Assembly: GCA_913064935.1 (NCBI GenBank)
Contig: CAJYBF010000004.1
Coordinates: forward strand, 1 to 14,610
Source: an uncultured Mollicutes bacterium
GTDB lineage: Bacteria > Bacillota_I > Bacilli_A > MAG-NZ
Direction of reading: 5' to 3'
DNA: 14,610 nucleotides
A program made the translations under genes and the position numbers. Shown here piece by piece: positions 6,251-13,245 of this stretch. The stretch's first letter is position 1; every line of letters starts with the position of its first letter. Under the pieces are notes generated by a model. The model ran no database searches and was not told the DNA's origin. It worked only from the letters and a program-made list of their open reading frames with translations.

Positions 6251-8477
6251 TATTCTTAAACTCCTTCATGAACTCTATCGGTGTAACAGGTAATTTAGTA
6301 AAACGGATTTTGGATGCATCATATATTGCGTTCAGAATCGCTGGTGCCACAGGAATAGTTACAATTTCTCCTATACCTTTTGCACCATATGGTCCAGTTT
6401 CCTCTGGATCTTCAACAATTATTTTTTTAAGATTCGGTATGTCCTTAGCAGTCGGTAAGATGTAACTAGAGAATTTCTTATTTTCCATAACACCTTCTCT
6501 TAATCCCAAGTCCTCATAAAGGGCATAACCTAACCCCATAGAAAATCCGCCGTCCATTTGTCCTCCAATAAATCTAGGATTTATTGCTTTTCCAACGTCT
6601 TGAGCAAACACACCATCAACTACACTTGTTTTACCAGACTCAGGATCAATTTCAACCTTAACACCTATAGCGTTAAACCCGTAAGGCCAATAAGGTGCAC
6701 CTTGTCCAAATTCGTCCAGTTCGGTTGTTTGAGCAGTGAAGGATGCTTCACATATTAATTCATTATGATTTGTGACAATTTCCTTAAGCGATATTCTTTT
6801 CGAAGGAAGTGTTTTCAAATATATAACACCATCTTCAATATTTAATCCAATATCATTGTTCAACCCTAAGTCATTTGCAGCATGCTTAAAGATTAGTGAT
6901 CTTAATTTCTTGCATGACTTCATAACAGCATTACCAGTATTGTATGTTTGTCTACTCGCTGCAGCTGTTCCAGTATCAGGTGTATTGTCAGTGTCTTCAC
7001 AATGCACCACAATATTTTTACTAGAAGTATTAAACACTTCCCCAGCAATTTGAGCCATAACAGTTTTAGCTCCTTGCCCAACCTCAGTAAATCCAGAGAA
7101 TATCTCTATTCCACCATCTTTATTTAGTTTAGCTAAGTTATTAGAAACATCTGGGAATCCATTCCCATATCCAGTACCATAAAATGATAAAGCTATTCCA
7201 TAACCCGTCAATGCAGTTTCACTTACAGGTTTTTGTCTAATGATCGCCATATTTTTCTTAACTAGTTCTAAGCATTTGCCTAAAGGTGCACTAGCGTGTA
7301 TTAATTGAGAAGTTCCTGTTTTAGAACCTACTCTTAGTATGTTCTTTTCTCTTATCTCAAAAGAATTCAACTCCATCTTTACAGCTAATTGTTCTATGAT
7401 TTGTTCATATGCTACAGCAACTTGAGTAGCGCCAAATCCCCTCATAGCCCCAGTAAATGGATTGTTGGTGTAAACTGACTTAGCAGTTACGTTAACATTC
7501 TCTATTTCGTAGGGTCCAGTTGAATGGACCATTGCTTTTCTTAGTACGTTAGGTGCCCATGATGCATATGCACCTGAATCAGCAATTATATCGTTTTGCA
7601 TTGCGATGATTTTACCGTTCTTTAATGCTCCTAATTTAGTTTTAATAATCATTGGATGTCTTTTTGAATGTGCAAGAAAAGATTCCTCTCGCCCATAAAG
7701 TATTCTAACTGGTTTCTTAAGGATGTACGCAGCAAGAGCTGCATGTATCTGAGAAGTAATATCTTCTCTACCACCAAATGCGCCACCAATTGTTGCATTA
7801 ATCACTTGAACTTCTTTTTCTTGAATGCCTAAAGCATTCGAAATCTCATAACGATCCCAGTGTGGATACTGAGTACTTGTAATAACCACTAACTTCTTAT
7901 TATTCATATAAGCAACAGAACATTCAGGTTGTAAAAATGCATGATCAACCATTGGCGTTTCATACAAGTTTTCAACTACATAATCACATTTTGAGAAATC
8001 AATCTTACCTTTTTCCATTTTAAGGCTAGTAATGACATTACTTTTTTCATCATGAATTCTTGGGGAGCTATCTTCCATTCCATAAATCGGAGAGAATACA
8101 GCGGGCAATTCATTGTAAATAATCTCTATTTTACTAGCAGCTTCTTTAGCCTTTGAGATAGATTCAGCAACAACTAAAGCTATCGGGTCTCCAATTCTTC
8201 TAACTTTCTTAGAAGCAAAAACTTGATGGTCTTTAAACAAGACACCATGTTCATTTTTACCACTAACATCTTTATGAGTTAATACTTTAACACCCTTTAT
8301 CTTTTTAGCTTGTTTATCTTTTATTGTGAAATTCGCGTGTGAAACAGAACTTCTTACCGTTACAGCATGAAGCATCCCTTCTATTTTCACATCTTGAGGA
8401 TATATAGCCTTACCATTTAATTTTGCTAACCCTTCAATTCTTGTTTCACTTTTACCTACAAAATTAAGATTACTCAT
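6243..8477 (-). CDS. xdhA: Xanthine dehydrogenase-type molybdenum/tungsten-binding subunit
   Basis: This is the large catalytic subunit of a three-subunit purine hydroxylase of the xanthine oxidase family, which hydroxylates hypoxanthine and/or xanthine with water as oxygen donor. The 744 residues contain an N-terminal fumarylacetoacetate-like domain (about 10-125) and cofactor-binding motifs: QPEC (183-186), GGAFGGRE (231-238), GAMRGFGATQ (343-352), VGQGAKTVMAQIAGE, DTDNTPDTGTAAASRQT, and near the C-terminus GPYGAKGIGE (695-704), whose Glu704 corresponds to the catalytic base of the family. The ATG at 8477 has AGAGG 5 bases upstream; the gene overlaps xdhC by 8 bases and ade by 8. Purine specificity is inferred from the operon. 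The neighbouring Tup transporter raises the possibility that the metal is tungsten. No XdhC/MocA-type maturation chaperone is seen. Confidence 0.92.
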   Translation of the reverse strand: MSNLNFVGKSETRIEGLAKLNGKAIYPQDVKIEGMLHAVTVRSSVSHANFTIKDKQAKKIKGVKVLTHKDVSGKNEHGVLFKDHQVFASKKVRRIGDPIALVVAESISKAKEAASKIEIIYNELPAVFSPIYGMEDSSPRIHDEKSNVITSLKMEKGKIDFSKCDYVVENLYETPMVDHAFLQPECSVAYMNNKKLVVITSTQYPHWDRYEISNALGIQEKEVQVINATIGGAFGGREDITSQIHAALAAYILKKPVRILYGREESFLAHSKRHPMIIKTKLGALKNGKIIAMQNDIIADSGAYASWAPNVLRKAMVHSTGPYEIENVNVTAKSVYTNNPFTGAMRGFGATQVAVAYEQIIEQLAVKMELNSFEIREKNILRVGSKTGTSQLIHASAPLGKCLELVKKNMAIIRQKPVSETALTGYGIALSFYGTGYGNGFPDVSNNLAKLNKDGGIEIFSGFTEVGQGAKTVMAQIAGEVFNTSSKNIVVHCEDTDNTPDTGTAAASRQTYNTGNAVMKSCKKLRSLIFKHAANDLGLNNDIGLNIEDGVIYLKTLPSKRISLKEIVTNHNELICEASFTAQTTELDEFGQGAPYWPYGFNAIGVKVEIDPESGKTSVVDGVFAQDVGKAINPRFIGGQMDGGFSMGLGYALYEDLGLREGVMENKKFSSYILPTAKDIPNLKKIIVEDPEETGPYGAKGIGEIVTIPVAPAILNAIYDASKIRFTKLPVTPIEFMKEFKNND

Positions 8478-8937
8478 GATTACCTCTTAGTTTTTTTGCC
8501 GACTTAATTATTGAATCCTCAATAATTGTATACCCAGTGCATCTACACAGATTACCAGATATAGCCTCTTTTACGTCTTTTCTTGTTGGGTTAGTGTTCT
8601 TTAGTAATAGTCCCTTCGCACTTAGTACCATGCCAGGCATGCAGTATCCGCATTGCGGAGCTCCTTCTTCTAGAAAAATCTTTTGAATGGTCTGTAAATC
8701 CTCGTCTATATTTTCTATTGTTTCTATAGTTCTTCCATCTACTTGAACTGCTAAAATCAGGCAAGAGTTAACGGGATTCCCATCAAGCAAAACAGTGCAT
8801 GCACCGCATTCACCCTCTGAACATCCTTCCTTCGTTCCAGTCAATTCTAAGTCATCACGCAAGAAATCAACAAGGCGTGTGTGCCCCTCTACTTCCTTAC
8901 TATATGACTTTCCATTTATAGATACTTTAATTTTCAT
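8470..8937 (-). CDS. xdhC: Xanthine dehydrogenase iron-sulfur subunit (two 2Fe-2S clusters)
   Basis: This small subunit passes electrons from the pterin cofactor to the FAD subunit. It has 155 residues. The N-terminal plant-ferredoxin-type cluster is bound by Cys39, Cys44, Cys47 and Cys59 (CSEGECGAC, then NSC), and the C-terminal cluster by Cys96, Cys99, Cys131 and Cys133 (CGYCMPG and CRCTGY). All eight ligands are present. I take ATG 8937 as the start because GGTGG lies 5 bases upstream and the alignment begins there; an in-frame ATG at 8949 would add MVVS but has no properly spaced site. It overlaps the end of xdhB by 11 bases and xdhA by 8. The name follows the E. coli convention; other schemes swap the letters. 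Confidence 0.94.
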   Translation of the reverse strand: MKIKVSINGKSYSKEVEGHTRLVDFLRDDLELTGTKEGCSEGECGACTVLLDGNPVNSCLILAVQVDGRTIETIENIDEDLQTIQKIFLEEGAPQCGYCMPGMVLSAKGLLLKNTNPTRKDVKEAISGNLCRCTGYTIIEDSIIKSAKKLRGNHE

Positions 8938-9790
8938 ACTTACCACCATCCTTAATAACTTTCCTTATAGCTGTGTCTAGAGTTATATTCTTCATAGCTT
9001 GGAACTCATGATCAAATTCTTGAATCCTCTCGTTTACCAATTCGTTAGCATACTCTATTAAGTCCTCAATATTTTCTGAGTTAAGTTGTTTATCAATGAA
9101 TCTAGATTCCATTTCTTTTTCTTTTACACAAAACTCGCTAAATCCCCCAGGTCCTATTTTAATATCTTTTACAATATTGTCCTCTACTTTTATAAGGGCG
9201 GCTAGACTACCTAAAGTTATCGCCAAAGACTCCCTTAAACTATACTTATAAAAATTAAGTTGGTAACTTGAAACAGGCATTTGAAAAGAGATTGACTTGA
9301 GCAATTCATCGCTCAATAAGTCAACCTTGCCTTTTCCAAGGAAAAATTTATCTATATCTACAATTCTCTCACCAGTTAATGATATGATTTTAAGCTTTGC
9401 ATCTAAAACAATCAAAACAGGTACTGAGTCAGCTGCAGGAGATCCATTACAAATGTTTCCACCTAGCGTAGCAACATTTCTTATTTGCGGAGAACCAATG
9501 GATTTCATTGCTTCTTCGAACCCCTTCATCGACATCGGAAATCTCTTGTAGTTTATTATCTCAGCAAAAGTCGTTGTCGCACCGATCTCAACGACATTAT
9601 TCTTAACTTCAATAAACGATAGTTCTTCAACACTAGATATATCCACTAAGCTTGTACATGGAATTGACTCGTCGCTCATCTTTATAACAAGGTCTGTCCC
9701 TCCAGCTATAATCTGAGAGTCACAATTGCTTATTATATTTAAGCATTGTTGTATGGTCTTTACTTTATGCGCTTTATTTATGTTCATCAT
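8927..9790 (-). CDS. xdhB: Xanthine dehydrogenase FAD-binding subunit
   Basis: This is the medium subunit (287 residues), which binds FAD and hands electrons to the final acceptor. The FAD-binding PCMH fold is shown by IIAGGTDLVIKM (27-38) and IRNVATLGGNICNGSPAADSVP (103-124), both typical of the CoxM/XdhB family; the C-terminal CO-dehydrogenase flavoprotein domain follows (IGPGGFSEFCVKEKEME region). Two adjacent ATGs, at 9790 and 9787, follow GGGGAT by 8-11 bases. The first overlaps the amidohydrolase stop as ATGA, a classic coupling arrangement. The Tyr-containing loop that binds NAD in mammalian enzymes cannot be judged by eye, so the electron acceptor (NAD, ferredoxin or other) is unknown. 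Confidence 0.92.
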   Translation of the reverse strand: MMNINKAHKVKTIQQCLNIISNCDSQIIAGGTDLVIKMSDESIPCTSLVDISSVEELSFIEVKNNVVEIGATTTFAEIINYKRFPMSMKGFEEAMKSIGSPQIRNVATLGGNICNGSPAADSVPVLIVLDAKLKIISLTGERIVDIDKFFLGKGKVDLLSDELLKSISFQMPVSSYQLNFYKYSLRESLAITLGSLAALIKVEDNIVKDIKIGPGGFSEFCVKEKEMESRFIDKQLNSENIEDLIEYANELVNERIQEFDHEFQAMKNITLDTAIRKVIKDGGKYEN

Positions 9791-11121
9791 TTACTTATCC
9801 CCGAATTTATGATTTGTTCTTTTATTAGTCTGTTACAGTCCACAAGTAATTGTTTCTCATCAATCGTAAGCAATTCTTTATTAAGCATAACTATTTTTCC
9901 ATCGATAACCACTGTTTCCACGTCGCTAGCTCTAACACTATAAACCAAATTAGCAATGACATCTACATCAGTTGTTGGTGAAGAATGAATTTTATTGTTA
10001 TCAACTATTACAATATCAGCTAACTTTCCTTCTTCAATACTCCCTAACTCATTTTCCTTACTCATCGCTTTAGCTCCACCAAGCGTAGCCATTTCAAATA
10101 TGCTTTTCGCTGGTAGAATCGTTGGAGATAGCATTCTGGCTTTTTGAATCACAGATGCAGTTCTCATTTCAGTAAACATATCCAAATTATTAGTGCAAGG
10201 AGCACCATCTGCTCCAATTGACACATTAGCACCTAACTCAAGTAGTTCAGAAATTTTAGCAATTCCCGAAGCTAATTTTAACTTCGAACTAGGACAATGA
10301 ACTACTTTAGTTCCAGTTTCAGCAACTATTTGCATTTCATTATCGCTTAACCATATACAATGTGCTAATACTAATTTCTCTCCAGTTAAACCTATTGAGT
10401 GTAAATAATCAATATTACGTTTTCCGTGTCTACTTTCTACTATTTCACACTCACCTTGATTTTCACTAGCATGAGTATGTATCATTACATCGTATTTATC
10501 AGCAAGTTTCTTCACTTCTAATAATAGTTGCTCAGTACAGGAAACCACAAACCTAGGAGCAAATGCATAAGTGATTCTGCCTTCAGCAGCACCATTCCAT
10601 TTTTCTAGTAATCTTACACTTTCATCAATTGAAGAACGAGTATCTTCCATCAAGCGCTCATCAGCATCTCCGTAGTCCATCATACATTTTCCTACTACTG
10701 CTCGATATCCTGTTTCCTCTATAGCTTCCATTATCTTCTCAGTATGGTTAACAGTAGCCATATCAATTATAGAAGTAGTTCCGCCCTTAATCAGTTCAGC
10801 AATTCCTAGTTTTGCAGATACAAAATTAGATTCTGCTGTATGCGAACCTTCTAATGGCCAAATTCTTTCTCTTAACCAAGGCATAAGTTCCATATCATCG
10901 CCTTGTCCTCTAAAAAGTGTTTGAGTTAAATGAATATGTGGTTGAATAAGTCCTGGGATAACAATCTTGCCACTAGCGTCAATGATTTTCTCACATTCAC
11001 AATCAATATTTTTGCTAATGGCTACGATTTTGTTATTTTCAATAAATATATCACCAATGAATTCCTCTCTTTTGTCATTCATAGTAACAATATATCCACC
11101 CTTTATTAACAAATTACTCAT
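9787..11121 (-). CDS. Amidohydrolase, probable purine deaminase (guanine/8-oxoguanine or MTA/SAH deaminase-like)
   Basis: This is a cytoplasmic metal-dependent deaminase of the amidohydrolase superfamily, 444 residues. Visible metal ligands are PHIH (His62, His64), HTHASE (His215, His217), AHC (His254) and GADGAPC (Asp305); FRGQGDDMELMPWLRERIWPLE is typical of the TrzN/MtaD/SsnA branch. In purine clusters such proteins deaminate guanine or 8-oxoguanine; close relatives act on methylthioadenosine, S-adenosylhomocysteine or 5'-deoxyadenosine. Sitting directly before the xdh genes, guanine to xanthine is the most economical role, but this is inference. The start is ATG 11121, with AAGGGAG 7 bases upstream; a TTG at 11124 is in frame but not needed. 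Its stop overlaps xdhB by 3-4 bases. Superfamily and deaminase class are secure, the substrate is not. Confidence 0.82.
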   Translation of the reverse strand: MSNLLIKGGYIVTMNDKREEFIGDIFIENNKIVAISKNIDCECEKIIDASGKIVIPGLIQPHIHLTQTLFRGQGDDMELMPWLRERIWPLEGSHTAESNFVSAKLGIAELIKGGTTSIIDMATVNHTEKIMEAIEETGYRAVVGKCMMDYGDADERLMEDTRSSIDESVRLLEKWNGAAEGRITYAFAPRFVVSCTEQLLLEVKKLADKYDVMIHTHASENQGECEIVESRHGKRNIDYLHSIGLTGEKLVLAHCIWLSDNEMQIVAETGTKVVHCPSSKLKLASGIAKISELLELGANVSIGADGAPCTNNLDMFTEMRTASVIQKARMLSPTILPAKSIFEMATLGGAKAMSKENELGSIEEGKLADIVIVDNNKIHSSPTTDVDVIANLVYSVRASDVETVVIDGKIVMLNKELLTIDEKQLLVDCNRLIKEQIINSGISK

Positions 11122-11144
11122 CAAAAAACTCCCTTTCCTAATAA

Positions 11145-11555
11145 TTAATTGTCGACTCTTACTAATCTAAGCGTTTTATACCTAGTAAATCTATGATTAA
11201 AGTAAAATAGTACTAAAAAGAATGAAACAATGTACACATTACCTGCTGTAGCACCAAAATTTTGTCTTAGAAAGTAATCCCCTATTACCCCTAATAAGGT
11301 AAATAGAGTCACAAATAATATCTTCCTTTGAAATGATATTCCAAACGAAAACTTTTCTAGTTTATCTGTTATTTCAATTATCTTTGGTTGAGACTGAAAA
11401 TATTCTATCTTTATATGTACTTTATATGTTCCAGGATCTAATTTATACTTCTTAATTACATTTATGTTAACAGTATCAAGTAGTAAGTCATTTACAAATA
11501 CTTGTACCTGTCTTCCTTCCATAGGCTTTTTTGTTTGAGTATTAATAATTAACAT
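11145..11555 (-). CDS. Uncharacterised small membrane protein with an N-terminal beta-domain
   Basis: I do not recognise a family for this 136-residue protein. Residues about 1-75 look soluble and beta-rich, with KPMEGRQVQVFVNDLLLD followed by YKLDPGTYKVHIKIEY, a pattern reminiscent of PEGA- or carboxypeptidase-regulatory-like domains. Two hydrophobic segments follow, about 80-98 (ILFVTLFTLLGVIGDYFL) and about 106-122 (VYIVSFFLVLFYFN), and a basic tail (RFTRYKTLRLVRV). There is no signal peptide, so the N-terminal domain is probably cytoplasmic. The start ATG 11555 has AAAGGAG 9 bases upstream. It is the first gene of the purine operon, 23 bases before the amidohydrolase and behind a strong promoter, so it is expressed with the purine enzymes. 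Its function is unknown. Confidence 0.75.
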   Translation of the reverse strand: MLIINTQTKKPMEGRQVQVFVNDLLLDTVNINVIKKYKLDPGTYKVHIKIEYFQSQPKIIEITDKLEKFSFGISFQRKILFVTLFTLLGVIGDYFLRQNFGATAGNVYIVSFFLVLFYFNHRFTRYKTLRLVRVDN

Positions 11556-11616
11556 AACGCACTCTCCTTTATTTATATATTGTTAATAACACTTAATAAC
11601 AAGCATTTATATAACA

Positions 11617-11645
11617 ATTATACACAAATGTATGCATTTATGCAA
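11617..11645 (-). promoter_or_regulatory. Sigma-A promoter of the purine operon
   Basis: On the minus strand TTGCAT (11645-11640) and TATAAT (11622-11617) are separated by exactly 17 bases, a near-consensus housekeeping promoter. The predicted start lies near 11610, giving a leader of about 55 bases before the first gene at 11555. No other convincing promoter is seen within the overlapping genes downstream. Confidence 0.75.
11633..11644. promoter_or_regulatory. Palindrome TGCAT-TT-ATGCA over the purine-operon -35
   Basis: This is a perfect inverted repeat of 5-base arms with a 2-base centre, covering all but one base of the -35 hexamer of the minus-strand promoter and part of its spacer. The position is suitable for a repressor site. 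No regulator is assigned. Confidence 0.4.
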
Positions 11646-11668
11646 AGTAACTTCGAGTATCAAACAAC

Positions 11669-11697
11669 TTGCAATTAGCAATATTTATTGGTAAAAT
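11669..11697 (+). promoter_or_regulatory. Sigma-A promoter of the purine permease
   Basis: TTGCAA (11669-11674) and TAAAAT (11692-11697) are separated by 17 bases, and the -10 is extended (TGG before TAAAAT). Transcription would start near 11704, about 54 bases before the permease start codon. The two divergent promoters are separated by only 23 bases between their -35 elements. Confidence 0.7.
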
Positions 11698-11707
11698 TTA
11701 GGTGAAG

Positions 11708-11738
11708 TTAATCAATTAGAAACCGCGAAATTGATTAA
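11708..11738 (+). repeat. Perfect 10-bp inverted repeat in the permease leader
   Basis: TTAATCAATT (11708-11717) and AATTGATTAA (11729-11738) are exact reverse complements around an 11-base centre, AGAAACCGCGA. The repeat begins almost at the predicted transcription start and ends 8 bases before the GGGG of the ribosome binding site. It could be a protein operator or an RNA hairpin near the translation start. No T-run follows, so it is not a simple terminator. Confidence 0.6.
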
Positions 11739-11757
11739 TCAAAAAAGGGGAAGATGT

Positions 11758-13104
11758 ATGGAATTCTTAAACAAGTTTTTTAAACTTCAGGAAAGAGGTT
11801 CAAATGTTAAAACTGAGTTCATCGCTGGATTAACAACATTCTTAGCAATGGCTTATATTTTATTTGTAAACGCTGAGATGTTATCAACTACAGGAATGAG
11901 TTGGGGAGCTGTATTTACAGCAACTGCAATAGCTGCGATAGTTGGTACATTGATCATGGGACTTTTAGCCAATTACCCGGTTGCATTAGCTCCAGGTATG
12001 GGGCTTAACGCATTCTTCGCATTTACAATCGCTGCTCCATGGGCATTAGGATTTTCATGGCAACAAGGTTTAGCTGCCGTATTCTGTTCAGGGATAGTAT
12101 TCTTATTATTATCAATGTCAGGAATCCGTGAAAGAGTCATCAATGCAATTCCTAATAACTTGAAATACGCTGTTGGTGGTGGTATTGGTTTATTCATCGC
12201 ATTTATCGGATTAAAGAATGCTGGTATTGTTGCTTTCGATACACCTGCAGGTCTTATTGATGGGAACATCGTAGTATTTGATGTAATCCCGATGTTAGGT
12301 GCTATGAGTGGTCAAACACTACTTGCAGTAGTTGGGTTACTGATTACTATAGTTCTTTATGTTAGAAAAGTTAAAGGTTCTATATTCTTAGGGATCGTTG
12401 CAACTTCGATAATTGGTATAATATTCGGATTAGTAGGTACTCCTACTAGTATAGCTGGCGTTCCTGAAGCACCACATTTTGGAGCATTCCTAGAAGGTTT
12501 CAGTGGACTTAATATTCCTAACTTCCTAATAGTTGTATTCTCTTTATTATTTGTAGATTTCTTCGACACAGCTGGTACATTAGTATCTGTTGGTAGAAGT
12601 GCTGGACTAGTAGATGAAGATGGTAAATTAGTAGGAAGTTCAAGAGCGTTATTAGCTGATTCAACTGCAACTGTAGTTGGCGCGATTGTTGGGACTTCAA
12701 ATACAACATCATATATTGAATCACTAGCTGGTATAGAAGAAGGTGGACGCACTGGTTTAACAGCTGTATTCACGGCGTTGTTCTTCTTAATATTTATGTT
12801 CTTCGCTCCACTACTAAGTGTTATTACTTCAGCAGTTACTGCTCCAGCTTTAATAATGGTTGGGATATTAATGGCTGCACAACTTAAACAAATTGAATGG
12901 GATAGAATAGAAATAGCAATTCCTGCATTCTTAACATTGATACTTATGCCTTTGACTTATTCAATTGCAACTGGTATTGCTGTAGGATTCATAGTTTATA
13001 CTATCACTATGATAGCTGCTGGAAGACGTAAAGAATTAGATGTTATATTATATATCTTATCTATAATATTTATCTTCTACTTCATTACACCGTTTTTAAC
13101 TTAA
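11758..13104 (+). CDS. pbuG: NCS2-family purine (hypoxanthine/guanine/adenine) permease, AzgA/PbuG type
   Basis: This is a membrane transporter importing purine bases with protons or another cation. It has 448 residues and roughly twelve hydrophobic segments. AzgA-group hallmarks are KTEFIAGLTTFLAMAYILFVN at the N-terminus, NYPVALAPGMGLNAFFAF (about 76-93), FVDFFDTAGTLVSVG and, near residue 312, GTSNTTSYIESLAGIEEGGRTGL. The start is ATG 11758, with GGGG 7 bases upstream; the upstream TTG at 11731 in the same frame lies inside the leader repeat and is rejected. It is divergent from the purine operon, sharing its control region, and so supplies substrate to the deaminases and dehydrogenase. The symbol denotes the closest characterised group; which base is preferred cannot be read from sequence. 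Confidence 0.88.
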   Translation: MEFLNKFFKLQERGSNVKTEFIAGLTTFLAMAYILFVNAEMLSTTGMSWGAVFTATAIAAIVGTLIMGLLANYPVALAPGMGLNAFFAFTIAAPWALGFSWQQGLAAVFCSGIVFLLLSMSGIRERVINAIPNNLKYAVGGGIGLFIAFIGLKNAGIVAFDTPAGLIDGNIVVFDVIPMLGAMSGQTLLAVVGLLITIVLYVRKVKGSIFLGIVATSIIGIIFGLVGTPTSIAGVPEAPHFGAFLEGFSGLNIPNFLIVVFSLLFVDFFDTAGTLVSVGRSAGLVDEDGKLVGSSRALLADSTATVVGAIVGTSNTTSYIESLAGIEEGGRTGLTAVFTALFFLIFMFFAPLLSVITSAVTAPALIMVGILMAAQLKQIEWDRIEIAIPAFLTLILMPLTYSIATGIAVGFIVYTITMIAAGRRKELDVILYILSIIFIFYFITPFLT

Positions 13105-13122
13105 GAATAATTATATAAATTT

Positions 13123-13161
13123 AACCCTAGTACAGCCTTGTCTGTGCTAGGGTTTTGTTTT
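13123..13161 (+). terminator. Strong intrinsic terminator after the permease
   Basis: AACCCTAGTACAG (13123-13135) pairs with CTGTGCTAGGGTT (13142-13154), 13 base pairs with one G-U, around the loop CCTTGT, followed by TTGTTTT. It ends permease transcription and separates the AraC gene from the permease unit. Confidence 0.92.
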
Positions 13162-13245
13162 ACCAAAAAATAATGTTATAACTATAGCAACTCAAGTCAA
13201 AAACAATTAGTCTCTTTATAGTACTATTAAGTAGGAGGGAAAAGC

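Noticed and set aside
5013..7053. Plus-strand open frames within adenine deaminase and xdhA
   Set aside because: They are antisense shadows of two well-identified enzymes and have no conserved motifs.
9787..9943. Selenium-dependent molybdenum hydroxylase cluster (ssnA-xdh arrangement)
   Set aside because: No selD, yqeB/yqeC or mocA-like gene is present in the window, so the SsnA-like gene next to xdh is not enough to claim selenium dependence.
1109..11121. Mycoplasma-type code with TGA as Trp in the AT-rich core
   Set aside because: TGA terminates tupC and the amidohydrolase at overlaps with the next starts, and Trp is written TGG.
11556..11757. A guanine or other purine riboswitch between the divergent purine units
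   Set aside because: The leaders are only about 55 bases each and show none of the conserved purine-aptamer blocks; only promoters and inverted repeats are supported.
12357..12773. Minus-strand open frames inside the permease (also 11973-12269 and 12518-12724)
   Set aside because: They are low-complexity frames opposite a clearly coding, strongly conserved transporter, without ribosome binding sites.
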